A DNA stretch of 64,000 bases from Lactuca virosa (taxonomy: Eukaryota > Streptophyta > Magnoliopsida > Asterales > Asteraceae), in NCBI GenBank assembly GCA_928212115.1, contig CAKMRJ010003334.1, forward strand, positions 27,974,659 to 28,038,658, written 5' to 3'. Below the pieces are notes generated by a model. The model was not told the DNA's origin, made no database searches, and was given only the letters and a program-made list of their open reading frames with translations. Positions within the stretch are counted from its first letter, which is position 1; every line of letters begins with the position of its first letter. A program made the translations under genes and the position numbers. This document shows positions 49,784-61,954 of this stretch, in pieces.

Positions 49784-50240
49784 TAAACTTAATGCAAAAT
49801 TTCAATCAAAATGTAAAAACTTGCTTTGACTAATTTAGTAAGTTAAGTTTTTGTTAAAGAACTTGTTTTGACTACAAGTTAAGTAACATTATATCTTGTT
49901 AATCTTACGTATACGTAACCAACTTAGATCAGCAACTATTTAAAAGTTGATTCATAATCAATCGCGTTATAATCGAATAAAACTTAAACCAAAATTAATT
50001 TTCCATTTGATTTTTCTAAAATTCTAGTTTTTATTTTCCTTCCTGCTATTGTTCTGTGTATTTTACATAAAAAAAATCCTCCATCTTTGCTTTTATCGTT
50101 TATTCACAAATATCAATAACATATACATTACACAGAAAAGTATGTTACAGTTGGTCTATGTCCATCATTTGATTCTTTCTTTTTGTTATATTTTGGTATA
50201 TATACGAGTGACTTGATTTTATTTTTATAACCCTCATTTA
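49784..50240 (+). repeat. Source copy of the 457-bp duplication
   Basis: Same sequence as 46306-46762, continuing into unique DNA (tgtgttgacc...) on the right. Probable donor. Confidence 0.85.
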
Positions 50241-50906
50241 TGTGTTGACCTAGCAATCCAAGAGGTTGATATCATGTTTACATTTTGTGGTAATTGGATT
50301 TTGCTTTTTTTTTTTTTTTTCTGATTGAAATGATTGATTGGAATCATGTTTCTAATTTATGATTTATCTGATCCTCTGGTGCTTCTTCGATGGTGATGGT
50401 GGCAGTTTACGGTTTTCCATAGAAGGCTTCCAACAGGAACAACGATGACGTTTCTTCAATGAAGGCAACTAAAGATGAGAGCTTGAAAAGAGAGAGGACT
50501 TGAGAAAGAAGGTGCTAATCCTTCTAGTTAATACAACAATAATTCATTTTGTTTAAAAATTAATAACACAAATAACATAAAAGAAGTTTAAAAAGTTAAA
50601 ATATACTAATAATAAGGACCAATATAATCATTTCATGTTTACCATACTAAACAAAACCGTAAGATAATAATATCAGATAAAACGTTCGGATGGAAAAGAA
50701 GCTAAATAAAAATTAAACATGCAAACTGTACCAAATCCTAATGACTATTTCTGTAATTCTCAGGTTATCAGGAGTGCTTAAAACTTGACAACTCCAAAAA
50801 TATTATCACATCACTACAATTTCCTCACCACACACCTACGAAATTGTCACCATTCTACATCACATTACCTAACTATATTTGTACTCTATGTATTAATATG
50901 TTGTAC

Positions 50907-50969
<63 letters not shown>

Positions 50970-51775
50970 TATGGTCGGCCTTCGTTCGAACCATGACCAC
51001 ATACACCACGCATCCTTGAAATGGTGTTCATGTCGATAACACCGACCATGCTTGGATAACGTCCCCACTCCAAAATGTCTAAAATCTAAATATCCAATAT
51101 CAAAACTTCAAAAGTGAGACTAAAACATGTCTTCCAATTGACAAGAAGTCACCGCCAAATTAAAGTAACATATTAAATAACTTATTCATCTAAACAACAT
51201 GAATTCTCTTTTTATTAGTTTATAATTGTGATCATGGATTTTAGTGGGAGATTGAACGACAAACACCGTCCCATAATGTTGAGGGCGTAAGAAGATAGAC
51301 TATTTTTTTTTAACAAATTATTATCTTTATCATTTTCTAATAACATATTACCATAAGAACGAACTAGTGTGTATTAATCGAGTAATATGATATTGAGGTT
51401 GTTGGAGCCAGTTCTCAAAACTTAAGGTCCCATAACAATAAATTTGAAATTTTGAGGGGGTGAAATTGCAATTTTTCTATAATATTTCTTTCCGTCATCT
51501 CCATCTCCATTCCTCTGCTTTTTATGCCACTACAATTTTCAGAGGTTGAGTCTTTTGAAGCTCTCTCTCCTCCCGAGTCCCGACCATGGTGATGAAGTGA
51601 TGTAACACGACAGAAAGGCAAAACCCTTTTACTCTTCACCCCAATTGGCACATAAGTAGTGGAAAAGAAGAAACACTGAAAGATTTAGAGAGATGAAGAT
51701 CTCCGTCAACTTTTGGCTGAGAGGGTATTCATGAAAAAAAAAAAAACTCAAATTTTCTTCTCTGTATAATTAAAA
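50241..51775. other. Upstream region of the RINGv gene
   Basis: No other gene seen. AT-rich with a T-run (about 50306-50321) and a (GA)n tract. A 5' UTR probably lies within about 51650-51775, judged only from distance to the start codon. Confidence 0.45.
50910..50966. repeat. (GA)n microsatellite
   Basis: About 57 bp of GA repeats, 0.8 kb upstream of the RINGv gene. Confidence 0.95.
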
Positions 51776-54379
51776 ATGGCAACTTTACAACAGCCCCGAC
51801 TGGATTTAGAATCCGGTGGTGGCGATGGAGCCGGAGATGACACCCGCCGGCAGTCTGGATCATCTGATGGTAGTGAAGAGAGTTACAGAACTAGTATTGG
51901 GACTGCAGGGATGGTGCCGGAGGAAGTGGTGGAAACTGGGATATCATCCTCTGTTTCAGAGACCTCGGCGGTGGATCTGGAAACTGGTGGCGGTGGCGGA
52001 GGCGGAAATAAGGTACATTTGTTGAAGATCGAAAAGGATTGTAGGATTTGTCATTTGAGTTTGGATGTAAACAATCAAGAATCGGGAAATGGGATTCCGA
52101 TTGAGTTGGGTTGTTCTTGTAAAGACGATTTAGCTGCTGCTCATAAACAGTGTGCTGAAACTTGGTTCAAGATTAAGGGCAACAGGTAATTAACAAAAAC
52201 CATCTTCTAAGAGTTAAATTTTTATAACTTTTTAAAGATACCCATTTACATATTTTCCATCTTTCATGCTTTGGAACTTCTGTAATTGGGATTGATTTTG
52301 CTTCTTTGCTTGATTAGAGTTTAGAATACTTAGTTCTCAACTTTTGTTTACCACTTATTTGTGACTTTGCTTTATGCTAGAAATTAAGTCGTGTTTGTTA
52401 GTAAGTTTAAGGTTTTGTTGTATTCATTTAGTTTATATTTACATGTTCTGCCTTTTTCAGTTTAGTCACCTTTCTGTATCAAAGAATTAGGAAACTTAAG
52501 TTTCGTGCCTTTTCCAGTAATCCCTGCTGCATTTTTCGTAAATATATATCTTTTTGGAGGAAAATGGACATCATTTTGTCACTAAAATGACATCATATTG
52601 CTTAAAAAAACATTTTTTTTTTTTTTTAGTTTTTTACTGATAAAACGATATCGCAAAAAAGGTTATTTTATGTTTCATGAAGTAATTAGTTATTTTGTGG
52701 CATAAAATTGAAAATATAACATTTTGTGATATTTCGTTTTTGGTTTTTGTAATTTTTTATGATGAGCCTTCTTTTTATCGTAGGATTAAATTTGTTCAAT
52801 CATTGATAGGTTCTGAAGAAATATTATTAAATTGTAAAAGAGAATGGAGCCAAAAAGAAAAAAAAAACAATATTAACCTTAGTAAAACATGTTTATTATT
52901 TCAAAATAGGTAGTGAAATGCTTTAAGGAACACAAGGATAAAGGAATAATTTCAGAATAAAGTCGAAAAAGCAACTTTTTATGAAATAAAAATCAAGAAA
53001 AGAAAAGAAAAGGGGCGACCCTTGTAACAATGCCTTATTTGCTTTGGAATTTTTTTTGGGACCATTTTAATAAATCGACCACCAATTCGTAATGTGGATT
53101 TTTTGGATTACAGATTTGCTTTTTGAATATCTTATTATAAAAATCCTTACAAAATTCAAACTTTGCGAAAAGCCATCTTATGTGTATTTTGCACATAGAA
53201 AATCGTTTATATGTTTTGTAGTTACCCTTATTTTCTTAAAAAAGAATAACCTTGGATGTCGTTTGTTGTGTGTTTGTAAACAAAAAGAAAAGATCTGCAA
53301 AATCGTGGTACTCTTGTGTGTATTTTGCACATAGAAAACCGTGTATATCACTACTATATCTTTTAACAGTGATGGAATTTGCTTTCCTCGTCTTCTTTCC
53401 CTTTTTTCTTATTTGGTAGCTAGTGGAATATTTATTCGAACCCACAACAACATAGCAACTTTTCTAAAAGTTTTAAAGATTGTTATTAAATTCAATTATT
53501 AAGGAGATGACATATTATTCTTGTCACTATATTTTATTGTTGGCATCCTAAGTTCATGGAAAAATTCAACTGCACATATGACCAAGTTTTTGTATGATTC
53601 TTTTTAGGGAATACATAATATCATAATAACCCAAAGAGCTAATTACAAAAAACCCAAAGGACTAATTGCAAAAATAACCAAAATGGCAAAGGTAATGTCA
53701 AAATATAAATCATATTTTCAACTTTTATCATAAAATGGTCCCACAAAAAAAGTATATGGTGAGATTTTTAACTTTTGTCAAAATGACATCATTTTCGTAA
53801 AAAAGATATTGAAAAATTAATTTTACAAAAAAAAGATATTTCACAAAATTCATTAGCGAAATAGGTGGCTTTATATGCTAAAAATTGAAAAATGGTATTT
53901 TATGATGTTACCTTCTTATATTTGATTCAACCACTAGCAAAGTGGCTTATTTATTGGTGATCACTTGATATGAAACACTTTGAAATGGAGTTGATCAATG
54001 TCGGAATCTCATATGCATCAACCTTACGGTGACATGATCACAAAAAACCTTCCCATATTTGGTTATTTTTGTGAGTAACCCTTTCCCAAAGGTATATTAA
54101 TTCGTTATTACAGCCTAATTTGATTTTATGTCTTAATAATCAAGAACGTGTGAGATATGTGGATCAACTGCAAAAAACGTTGCTGGTGTAGATGAGGCTG
54201 AACCAATAGACCAATGGAGCGAAACAAATGGTTCAACACCATCACGAGCCGCTGCACCCATGGCTACATCAGAGACCCGCAACTTCTGGCAAGGCCATCG
54301 GTTTCTCAACTTCTTGTTAGCTTCTATGGTTTTTGCTTTTGTCATCTCCTGGCTTTTCCACTTCAATGTGCCATCGTGA
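51776..54379 (+). CDS. RING-CH (RINGv) zinc-finger membrane protein, probable E3 ubiquitin ligase
   Basis: The only intact host gene recognised. Two exons, 51776-52185 and 54145-54379, joined across a 1959-bp GT-AG intron (AACAG|GTAATT...TCAAG|AACG), encode 214 residues. The first 75 residues are low-complexity (Gly, Ser, Glu), with a poly-Gly run. The C4HC3 RINGv finger starts near residue 88: CRIC, GCSC, HKQC and, across the splice site, CEIC. The split of the last Cys pair onto exon 2 supports the model. The end carries a hydrophobic helix (FLNFLLASMVFAFVISWLF) and a short tail NVPS-stop, so it is probably anchored in a membrane. Family knowledge: RINGv (MARCH-type) proteins are ubiquitin ligases; substrate unknown here. 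Start: first ATG of the open frame, preceded by an A-rich leader. All eight zinc ligands are present. Whether further 5' exons exist cannot be judged. Confidence 0.88.
52186..54144 (+). other. Intron of the RINGv gene
   Basis: AT-rich, no coding sequence. It holds a direct repeat (TGTGTATTTTGCACATAGAA at about 53180 and 53316) and two related AT-rich blocks around 52560-52740 and 53700-53910 that look like old element debris. Confidence 0.7.
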
Positions 54380-54628
54380 TTGTGAATAATGATCATGATT
54401 CATGAGAATTAGAGGCAAAGGCCATGCAAGCAAAGAAGAGTTAGTGGAGTACTTTTTAATTTGTTGATATTATGTAGTCTTAAGTCTTTCATCTATTAGA
54501 TATTGTATTGTTGTTGTAAGCTTTAAGATATTTATGAATTGTTTTAAGATTAAAGAAAGAACGCCAAATTTGACTTTTGAATGTCGGACGTTTGTAGATT
54601 TGATTTGTTAATTTATATATATTTTGAA
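54380..54628 (+). other. 3' flank of the RINGv gene
   Basis: Presumed 3' UTR and downstream DNA; no clear polyadenylation signal singled out. Confidence 0.4.
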
Positions 54629-55106
54629 CTAGTTGTAAAATCCATATATTACATGGGTTAATTTTTTTTTAAAAATGTTAAATATAAAGATATATTACAT
54701 GGGTTAATTTATTTAAAAAAAAAGTTAAATATAAATGTCAAAATATTTAAGAACTTTGAATTTATAAGAAAATATGAAAAATAATGAATTATTAGTTTAT
54801 TATAACTGAAATGTTTTTATCATTTAAATTTAAAAAACAATTTAAATAAATAAACAAAAAAAAAAACTAATGAGCTTTAATTTGAAAATTTTGAAATTAA
54901 AATGTAAGTTTATTAATGAAATTGATATTCATTTGTTACTATATTTATTGTAATTATTACATTAAAATATTATGTTGAATTTAATAAAATAAACTCATAA
55001 AATGACACGTGGAAAAAAATTAATTCAAAATAACCACACAGTTACATTTGGCAAATTGAATGAGACTATGACATGTAACAAAAAAAACGTTTATTTATTA
55101 GAGTAG
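54629..55106 (-). mobile_element. Small non-autonomous Helitron-like element 1
   Basis: Minus-strand ends fit Helitrons: it starts TCTACTCTAATAAATAAAC and ends in CTAG, with a short imperfect stem (CCATGTA...TATGG) just inside. Flanking bases are A and T, as for insertion between A and T. 478 bp, AT-rich, non-coding. Confidence 0.6.
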
Positions 55107-55197
55107 ATGAGTTAATGACGTATTGACATGACATAGTCGGAGATAAAAAGAAAAATCTCTATTTTTAAGTCTAATAGTCTATTAAAAGTATTATATA

Positions 55198-55595
55198 CTA
55201 GTTTTGAGACTTATATATTATATAAGTTTATTCAAAAAAGAAAAATAAATATCTAAAAATTTAAAAAAGTTTGAATCTATAAGGAAAAAATAAAAAATAT
55301 TTAACTATTAAAATTAAAATTTTTATTTTTTTAAATTTAAACAAATAATTCAAATAAAATAATAAATAAACAGTTAAAATAATTGAATTCAATTTTAAAA
55401 TTTAAAACATAAAAGGAAAGTTGCATTAACAAATTTGATATGCAATTATTATTACATTTATTACTTTTAAAATTTAAAACATAAAAGGAAAATTGCATTA
55501 TATGAAATTTAATAAAATAGAAAAAAACCCCACAAAATAATATATGCATGAGAGAATAAGAAGTGGCATAAATGATTTTTATTTATTAGATTAGA
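55198..55595 (-). mobile_element. Small non-autonomous Helitron-like element 2
   Basis: Same style as element 1: minus-strand start TCTAATCTAATAAATAA, and end CTAG preceded by the stem ACTTATAT/ATATAAGT. 398 bp. Internal direct repeat of 'aaatttaaaacataaaaggaaa' (about 55398 and 55473). Confidence 0.6.
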
Positions 55596-55852
55596 TTAAA
55601 AATAAAATTCGAGAATTGTGGTTTTTTTTTTTTAACAAAATGTATAGTTGTTAATTTTAACTAGAGTGAATTACATAAATGGTTACAAAAATTATGGATT
55701 ACATAATCGTTGATGATTTTTAATCCTTTTCGTCCATGAAGTGGCTGAGTCGGCCAGCCTCAACGCCTTTGTGGTGTTAAGACTCTTTTCCTTCTCAACG
55801 TTGCTCAACGCGTTTATTTAATTCAATTGACCGTTCCAAACGGTCAAATTTG

Positions 55853-55853
<1 letters not shown>

Positions 55854-55918
<65 letters not shown>
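55854..55918. repeat. (TA)n microsatellite
   Basis: About 65 bp of TA, next to a foldback MITE. Confidence 0.95.
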
Positions 55919-55923
<5 letters not shown>

Positions 55924-55937
55924 GGGAAGAGTTATTT

Positions 55938-56124
55938 GGCAAACAAAAAACCCCTAAAACCTCATAAAAATGCATAAAAAAATACTTAGAGATCACAAAA
56001 CTTTTTTTTGAAAATTTTTTTGAAAAAATCGTAGCTTTTTTATTCAAAATATTTTTTGTGATCTCTAAGTATTTTTTTATGCTTTTTATGATTTTTAGGG
56101 TTTTTTTAGGGTTTTTTTGTTTTT
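55938..56124. mobile_element. Foldback MITE
   Basis: A near-complete inverted repeat: left arm AAAAACCCCTAAAACC...ACTTAGAGATCACAAAA, right arm TTTTGTGATCTCTAAGT...TTTTTAGGGTTTTTT, arms about 75-80 bp with a short AT-rich centre. It lies in TA-rich DNA. No coding capacity. Confidence 0.85.
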
Positions 56125-56886
56125 CCATAGAACCTAAAACCTCTAGATATATATATATATATACTATAATCTCTATCTAATATTATATATATTATCTTAT
56201 ATATACTATATCTTCTACCCGCGAGAGCGAGAGCGCGCAAGAGAGAGAGAGCTAGGTCAGGTGTTTACACTAATTACTTGTGTTATTGTATGCATAAATA
56301 TGGGCCAATCAAAATTTAAAATATAAATAATTAATTAAATAAATAAATAAGGGTAATTAGGTAATTTTATAAACAACTTCCTCAAATACTTTCCTATAAT
56401 TATGTTAGTTGATTTTAACCTAATTTATCCCCTTTTAATTACCACCGACGTCACTTTGAAAAACCCCCCATAGGATTCGATCGAAAGTGAACAAGATCGA
56501 CTTCGTCTTTGTCTTCATCTGATCAGAAAGGAAAGACGAACAGAAGCAGGCAGCGACTCGGTGATCAGTGGTGGCTACTGTCAACAGCGGTGGAGTATCG
56601 TCATCGTCTTCGCCGATTGAAAATCTCGCCATCGTAATCACACTTTCAACTCTCCTGCTGGGGATCCATCGTATCTGATTTTTCACACGCAACCGCATTA
56701 TTTTACACTTCCAATTTAACCCTATCAGAGGAGAGTGGATTCTCGGCCTCGCTTCTAAAAATCGATTGAATCGGATTGGTTCCAGTCGACAGACAGTGAG
56801 AGTGGAAGAATTGCTTGAGGATCGATGCTTTGTGATTTTGAGAAGTTAGTCGGTGGAGGAAATATGAAGCAGGGCAGGCGGAGGCA

Positions 56887-56964
56887 ATGAATTGGAGGAA
56901 AATAGCGGTCGATCGGAGGAGTGCCACGCAAAACGGCTTGAAACTGCCGCCGACTCAATATCAG
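56887..56964 (+). CDS. Gene-like first exon, unidentified (partial)
   Basis: ATG at 56887 opens a frame of 26 codons (MNWRKIAVDRRSATQNGLKL...) that ends at a good splice donor CAG|GTACTA (56964/56965), preceded by a GC-richer 5'-UTR-like region (56440-56886). I do not recognise the protein. The following DNA (57078-57263) holds a 61-codon ORF with a strongly hydrophobic part, but no joined model is convincing. It could be a captured host exon within the inverted-repeat element, or the start of a real gene cut short. Confidence 0.35.
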
Positions 56965-57290
56965 GTACTATATATAAGCCTAACTTGAAATTTATTATGT
57001 ATATAAATTTTACATTAGCAAATCAAAAATGATTTTGGATAATGGAAGCTAGCAGTAAACTGTTTTATAAGTAAAAAATGGTGAATGAATCGTTATACAG
57101 ATCAAGAACAGATAAGCATAAAGCAAGTGAAGCACTAGAAACCCGATTATTCAACTTAGATAAAGCACTAGAAACTAGTTATTTTTGGTTCATTTTTTGT
57201 TTCTTTTTCATTGTTGGTTGCTATTGTTTTATGTGGCAGATTATTTTGTCAGTTGGTATGTAGTGTATTCAATGGATGATATTGGTGAGA

Positions 57291-57370
57291 TTCCAATTCT
57301 ATTGGAATGGAATCACGAATTCCAATTCTGTTGGAATGGAATCATGAATTCTAATTCTGTTGGAATGGAG
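57291..57370 (+). repeat. Three-copy 'ATTCCAATTCTRTTGGAAT' repeat
   Basis: About 30-bp units, each a hairpin with arms ATTCCAA/TTGGAAT. Confidence 0.85.
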
Positions 57371-58143
57371 TATGGATTTTTTTCTCACTGATTTATGCAT
57401 GTTCTACAATTCTTGGTTATTGGTTTTGGTGCAATTCACAAGTCCACATATTTTTCCAAAGGAATTTAGTTTTTTATTTTTCATTTGCTAATGCATTATT
57501 GGAATCTAAACTACAATTTGGTTTTGTTTTCACATAAGTTGATGCTTGAAGAACGGACCACAAAATTGAAAGTGATTCTAAGCAACATTATTCTTTTAGA
57601 ATGTATTAGTGTCGTTTTTAGATTTTGATGTTTTCTTTCCCGTTTTGAAAGTTTTTTTAGTTTTATTCTTTAACAATAAATGTAATTCTTAACAATTGTT
57701 ACCCGTATTCTATAAGAAATAATGTATTTTCTGTTTTTATTCTTCAATTGATTGTTCAAAAACTTGTTATTCTACAAGAAGTTTTTAAAGTCATGATCAA
57801 GAAATAGGTTCAACAATATTTTTATTATATATGGTTCAAGAATATTTTTTTTAATATACTCATAAACATATTATGTCAGAATGTCCGAATTAAAAGAGTT
57901 ATAATTCGTAAAATTGGATTTTAAAAATTAATAGAATATATGATCCCTTAAAATATGTAATTTTCCTTTATTAAATCTATATTAATTGTCTAAAATACCC
58001 TTGTAATTAATTTAGATGATATTTTTCAATTATATTTAATTCAATAATATATATTAATCACTTTCTTAAAATAAGTAAAATTGATTGGCCCATATTTATG
58101 CATACAATAACACAATAATTACTTTGAATAGAATAACCTAAGG

Positions 58144-58203
<60 letters not shown>
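58144..58203. repeat. (TA)n microsatellite with GA tail
   Basis: About 60 bp of TA then GAGAGAGAGAG. Confidence 0.95.
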
Positions 58204-58215
<12 letters not shown>

Positions 58216-58239
58216 GGTTCAATTGGAAAAAAAAAGTTG

Positions 58240-59468
58240 AGAGTAAAGGAATCAGTCTCAAGCCAATAATTTATTTTTGTCGCAAAACCCTCCATCGTAC
58301 CGGCGAAATTGGGCAAGGGACACACGTGTATATTCAAACCAAATATGTTTTTCTTTAAACTATGTTAATCATTACCTTAATATATACAAAAACATGTTTT
58401 TTTTTGTTTTTTTTAATTTTTAAGAAACTATTTTTATCGAAAAAATATTTTAAATATATCAAAATTCATAATTTTTTATTCTCTATAAATAAATATCCAT
58501 ATTGTTATAGTTTTAAGTTAAAATAAAATTTTTATTCTTTATGGTTACAGCTCTCGTTATTCATAAGCGAATAAAAATGCATCATATTTTTATTACAGTA
58601 CATTCATTATTCACTTATGAATAAAATGTATGCTTAATTTTTTTTTACAGTTTAAGTATTATTTATATATGAATATAACACGTAATCAAGTTTTTACATA
58701 ATTCTTTTTTTTATCAGCTTCTGTCATATGTTATATTCATATATGAATAAAACGTGTATTAGTTATCATCTTATGTTATATTCATATATTAATAAATATT
58801 TATTACATTTTTTGTTACAGTTCCTTTGTTATTCATATATGAATAAGTAGTATGCTAATAAAAGACGAAATGTTTTGAAAATTCGAACTACTTATTTAAA
58901 TATAAATAACAAATGAACGTAACAAAACTCTGATCAATATGTTGTTCAAATATAAATATAACTTGTGAGGAGAGCTAATATAAGTTTTATTCATATGTGA
59001 ATATAACATGTGACGAGAGCTGATGTAAGCTGTAAAAAGTTTATTACATATTATATTCACATGTGAATAATACTTAAATTGTAAAAAAAAAATTAAACAT
59101 ATTTTTTATTCTTAAGTGAATAACGAATGTACTGTAATAAAATCTGATGCGTTTTTATTCACTTATGAATAACGAGAGTTGAAACTATAAAAAAATAATT
59201 TTTTTATTTTATCTTAAAACTATGTCAATATGGATGTCTATTTAAAGAGAATAAAAAATTATGAATTTTGATATATTTAAAATCATTTTTCAATAAAAAC
59301 AACTCTTTAAAAAAAAGTACGTTATTATAAATATTAAGGTAATAATTAGTATAGTTTAAGGAAACATATTTTGTTTGCAGACACACGTGTATCTCTTTCC
59401 AATTTCCGCCGGTACGATGGAGGGTTTTGCGGCAAAAATAAATGATTGACTGAGAATGATTCCTCTAT
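58240..59468. mobile_element. Large foldback element, arms about 600 bp
   Basis: The whole interval is an imperfect palindrome centred near 58860. Outer arms: AAGGAATCAGTCTC...CGCAAAACCCTCCATCGTACCGGCG (58238-58303) against its inverse at 59403-59468. Inner blocks such as 58441-58500 against 59215-59290 also pair. Within it, about twelve short dyads of the type TTATTCA-NNNN-TGAATAA recur about every 50 bp. Non-coding. Long-arm foldback or TIR-MULE type is my inference. Confidence 0.8.
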
Positions 59469-59479
59469 TCTAGGTAACG

Positions 59480-61954
59480 TAGAGGACTCGGGATGATTCT
59501 TGAGGAAAGTATAGATATGTGTGGAAGGTAGTATTGGACCCGTACTATTGGAAGCACAAGATCCATACTCGAATCAAGGAAGTCACGAGGATTCTAAGGA
59601 GCTGGTTGAGGGTAGATAGCATGGTTAGATAACCATGACTCGTGGCAGTGTTTTTGTATCTATCAATCTTTTGGTTATGGTTATTCAGGCTGAGGATGAT
59701 TCTGGTGATTGTGGTGCTTTAGCGACAATGTCAGTTTGGGTTTGAATGGTGCAGACCTAAGTGAGTTAGTTGATTTTGAGGTCTCATGAGCCTTGCTCAA
59801 GTAGTGCCAGTTGGGCCGCAGGACTGAAGAAGGAAGCGGCCGTCGGGAGTGGATCGAGAATTTCCGCCGGAGGATGAGTGATTGGCAGATGGATTGGAAT
59901 GTCACTATCTATGGCGAGTATTATGTCCTTCTAGTTTTCTGAGTTCGGAGAAGGAATGGGCAGGCTTGTGACTTTCAGAGTTGGGTAGTAAACCCAACAT
60001 GGGGCTAGTTGGCTATGGTGTTTGGAGGCTGTATGACAGCGTAGGAATGCGTAAGAGAATTATTGTGGTATGGATGCCTCGTGATGAGACCAAGGGTCTG
60101 CTTCTTGGGATATAGACAGGTCAAGTGCAACGTGATAGTTTCAGGTGGATCGGGAGCGACAACTTTTGTTGTCTCTGATGTATCCCGAATATGAGAATGA
60201 TGAATTTTGGTATTTATGAACGATTTTTTTGTGACGAACTGTTGGCTGGGATTACAGGCGAGGAGTGTATGTTTTGGGATAGTAAGTTGGTGTTTTGCTT
60301 ATGCATTTGCATGAAATCCTTAATGTTAAAGGTGGTTATGATTGGAAATTTCTGAGATTTGGAATCTCTTAGGGTTTGCTTGGTCCTTATCTGGAAGATC
60401 ATTTTGTGTGTGTTATACCTTCCAAGAGTCAGGGATGGTTGGTACTTGGTTGAGCCGGTTTGAGATATGGTTTGGCTGCAGCACTAGAGGGTAGTAGTTC
60501 GAACCTTAAGTGGGGGAGAAATAGGTATTCTGCTTGGAGGGTCATCGATCTATTCGAGTTTATGGTGTCAGAAGAATGGTTCATAGGGGTCTGCGGTGAG
60601 GGGTATGTGGGTTGGACAAGATAGCAATGGAGCACTTTGTTCGAATTATATGCATGGTTCTTATTTGGGTTATAGCCTTTGAATTGGAACAAGAGTACGA
60701 CCAATTATCCCATTCTCGGGTTGTATGCGACCATGTTTTTGTCGGATTTTTCGTTGGTAGCATCTTGTATTGTGAAAGGAATTGTGCGTGGAAAAAGATT
60801 ATGGCATTGTTACGCTCGGTTAGCGTTGAGGGGGACATTGATTGGGTTCCTGCAAGGCGGTGGAATGAGGTTGAGTATCTTTAGGCCCCCATGGTGCTGG
60901 TCGTGAGTTTCCAAGAAAATGATGGAATGTCGACAAGATCAGTGTAATACCGGGAGCATTCTAGATATAGGTTGTGGGCCTAGTGATCAAGATTTTTTAT
61001 TTCTTCTGCTTGTGGTACTTACGGTGTTGGGGCATTGTTGGAAATCGGGAGACTCACGAACCAGCTGGTTTGGATAAAGTGAGCAGTTAAGGACTGTTGG
61101 GAGTATCCGTCCTGCATCAGAAAGTCTCTTCCGAGTGTTTGCATTATAAATCTCGTTGTTCGCGAGCTGTTATTAGGGGTTTAGTTACCAAGGTTGGGTA
61201 TCGGTTATGGAGTCTTGAGTCATGAAGTTCATTGTGAATGTCTCGAGTGATTTTCCAGGCGGGGTTACACCTGAGCTGATAAGGGTTGGATGCAATGTGA
61301 AAATTCTTGGATTGATCATCTTTGGTCGTAGGAGCAGTGGTTGGTAATGGTGTGGCAAGGAGTCAAGGGTTTATTTAAGGTTTTGGTACATCTTATGGAT
61401 TTTGAATTGGTTGAAATTCGTGATCAATGTGTTTTGAGTACTTCATTCTGTGTGTTTGGTGGTGATCATAGTTAAAGACAAGGGGTGGATTCAACGAATG
61501 GATGAATAACAATCCTAGAATATGGGTTTTGAAGTTTAGATCTGATGGGTTCCCGGTCTCGGGAAGCATATTGATAGAGTTGATTCGGTGATTGTAGTTT
61601 TGAGAGTCCTCACCTCTGTGGTTCTCACTAGAAGTTCAGTCTTATAACTAGGAAGTTGTTGAATATGCTGGCATTGTATGTGCTTCTCTACAACGGTTAT
61701 ATAGATGAGTCTCGCATTGGGAGTCGCCTTGTTTTTTTGAATGAAGGTTTCATTAGCAGTAAATAGTCAGGGGTTCTATTTTTCTAGTTGGTTCTCGTGG
61801 CGATTGTGTACTTATATGCGAGATTAGCATGACGATGATTGGCCAAGGATGTTTAGAACCGATCAAATATGTGGGTTTTCGGCTAGGGGTTCCATCGTGA
61901 AGCGGAAGCGAGAGCTGATTTCGAGGATGAAATCTAATTTAATTTGGGGAGAAT
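59480..61954 (+). mobile_element. Interior of a degraded non-coding gypsy element
   Basis: Starts with the shared gypsy leader block (59489-59580, TTGAGGAAAGTATAGATATG...). It continues for 2.4 kb without gag or pol and ends at a polypurine tract (TTTGGGGAGAA, 61943-61953) next to the 3' LTR. A second tract-like AAGTGGGGGAGAAA is at 60508-60521. The short ORFs inside show no domain. Confidence 0.65.

Larger units (their letters stand above)
56270..58125. mobile_element. Inverted-repeat-bounded segment (possible gene-carrying TIR element)
   Basis: Arms of about 45-55 bp at 56272-56320 and 58078-58123 are inverted copies (TGTTATTGTATGCATAAATATGGGCCAATCAA core). They enclose 1.8 kb that includes a gene-like exon. 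Exact ends and TSD were not found; TA and GA tracts lie just outside on both sides. Confidence 0.55.

Noticed and set aside
55844..56128. ORF with a poly-(YI) tail
   Set aside because: Product of the TA tract and MITE; same for 9301-9486 and 58058-58337.
60612..60906. 90-codon ORF with a hydrophobic stretch
   Set aside because: Lies in the non-coding interior of a degraded gypsy element; no homology recognised and overlapping ORFs exist on both strands.
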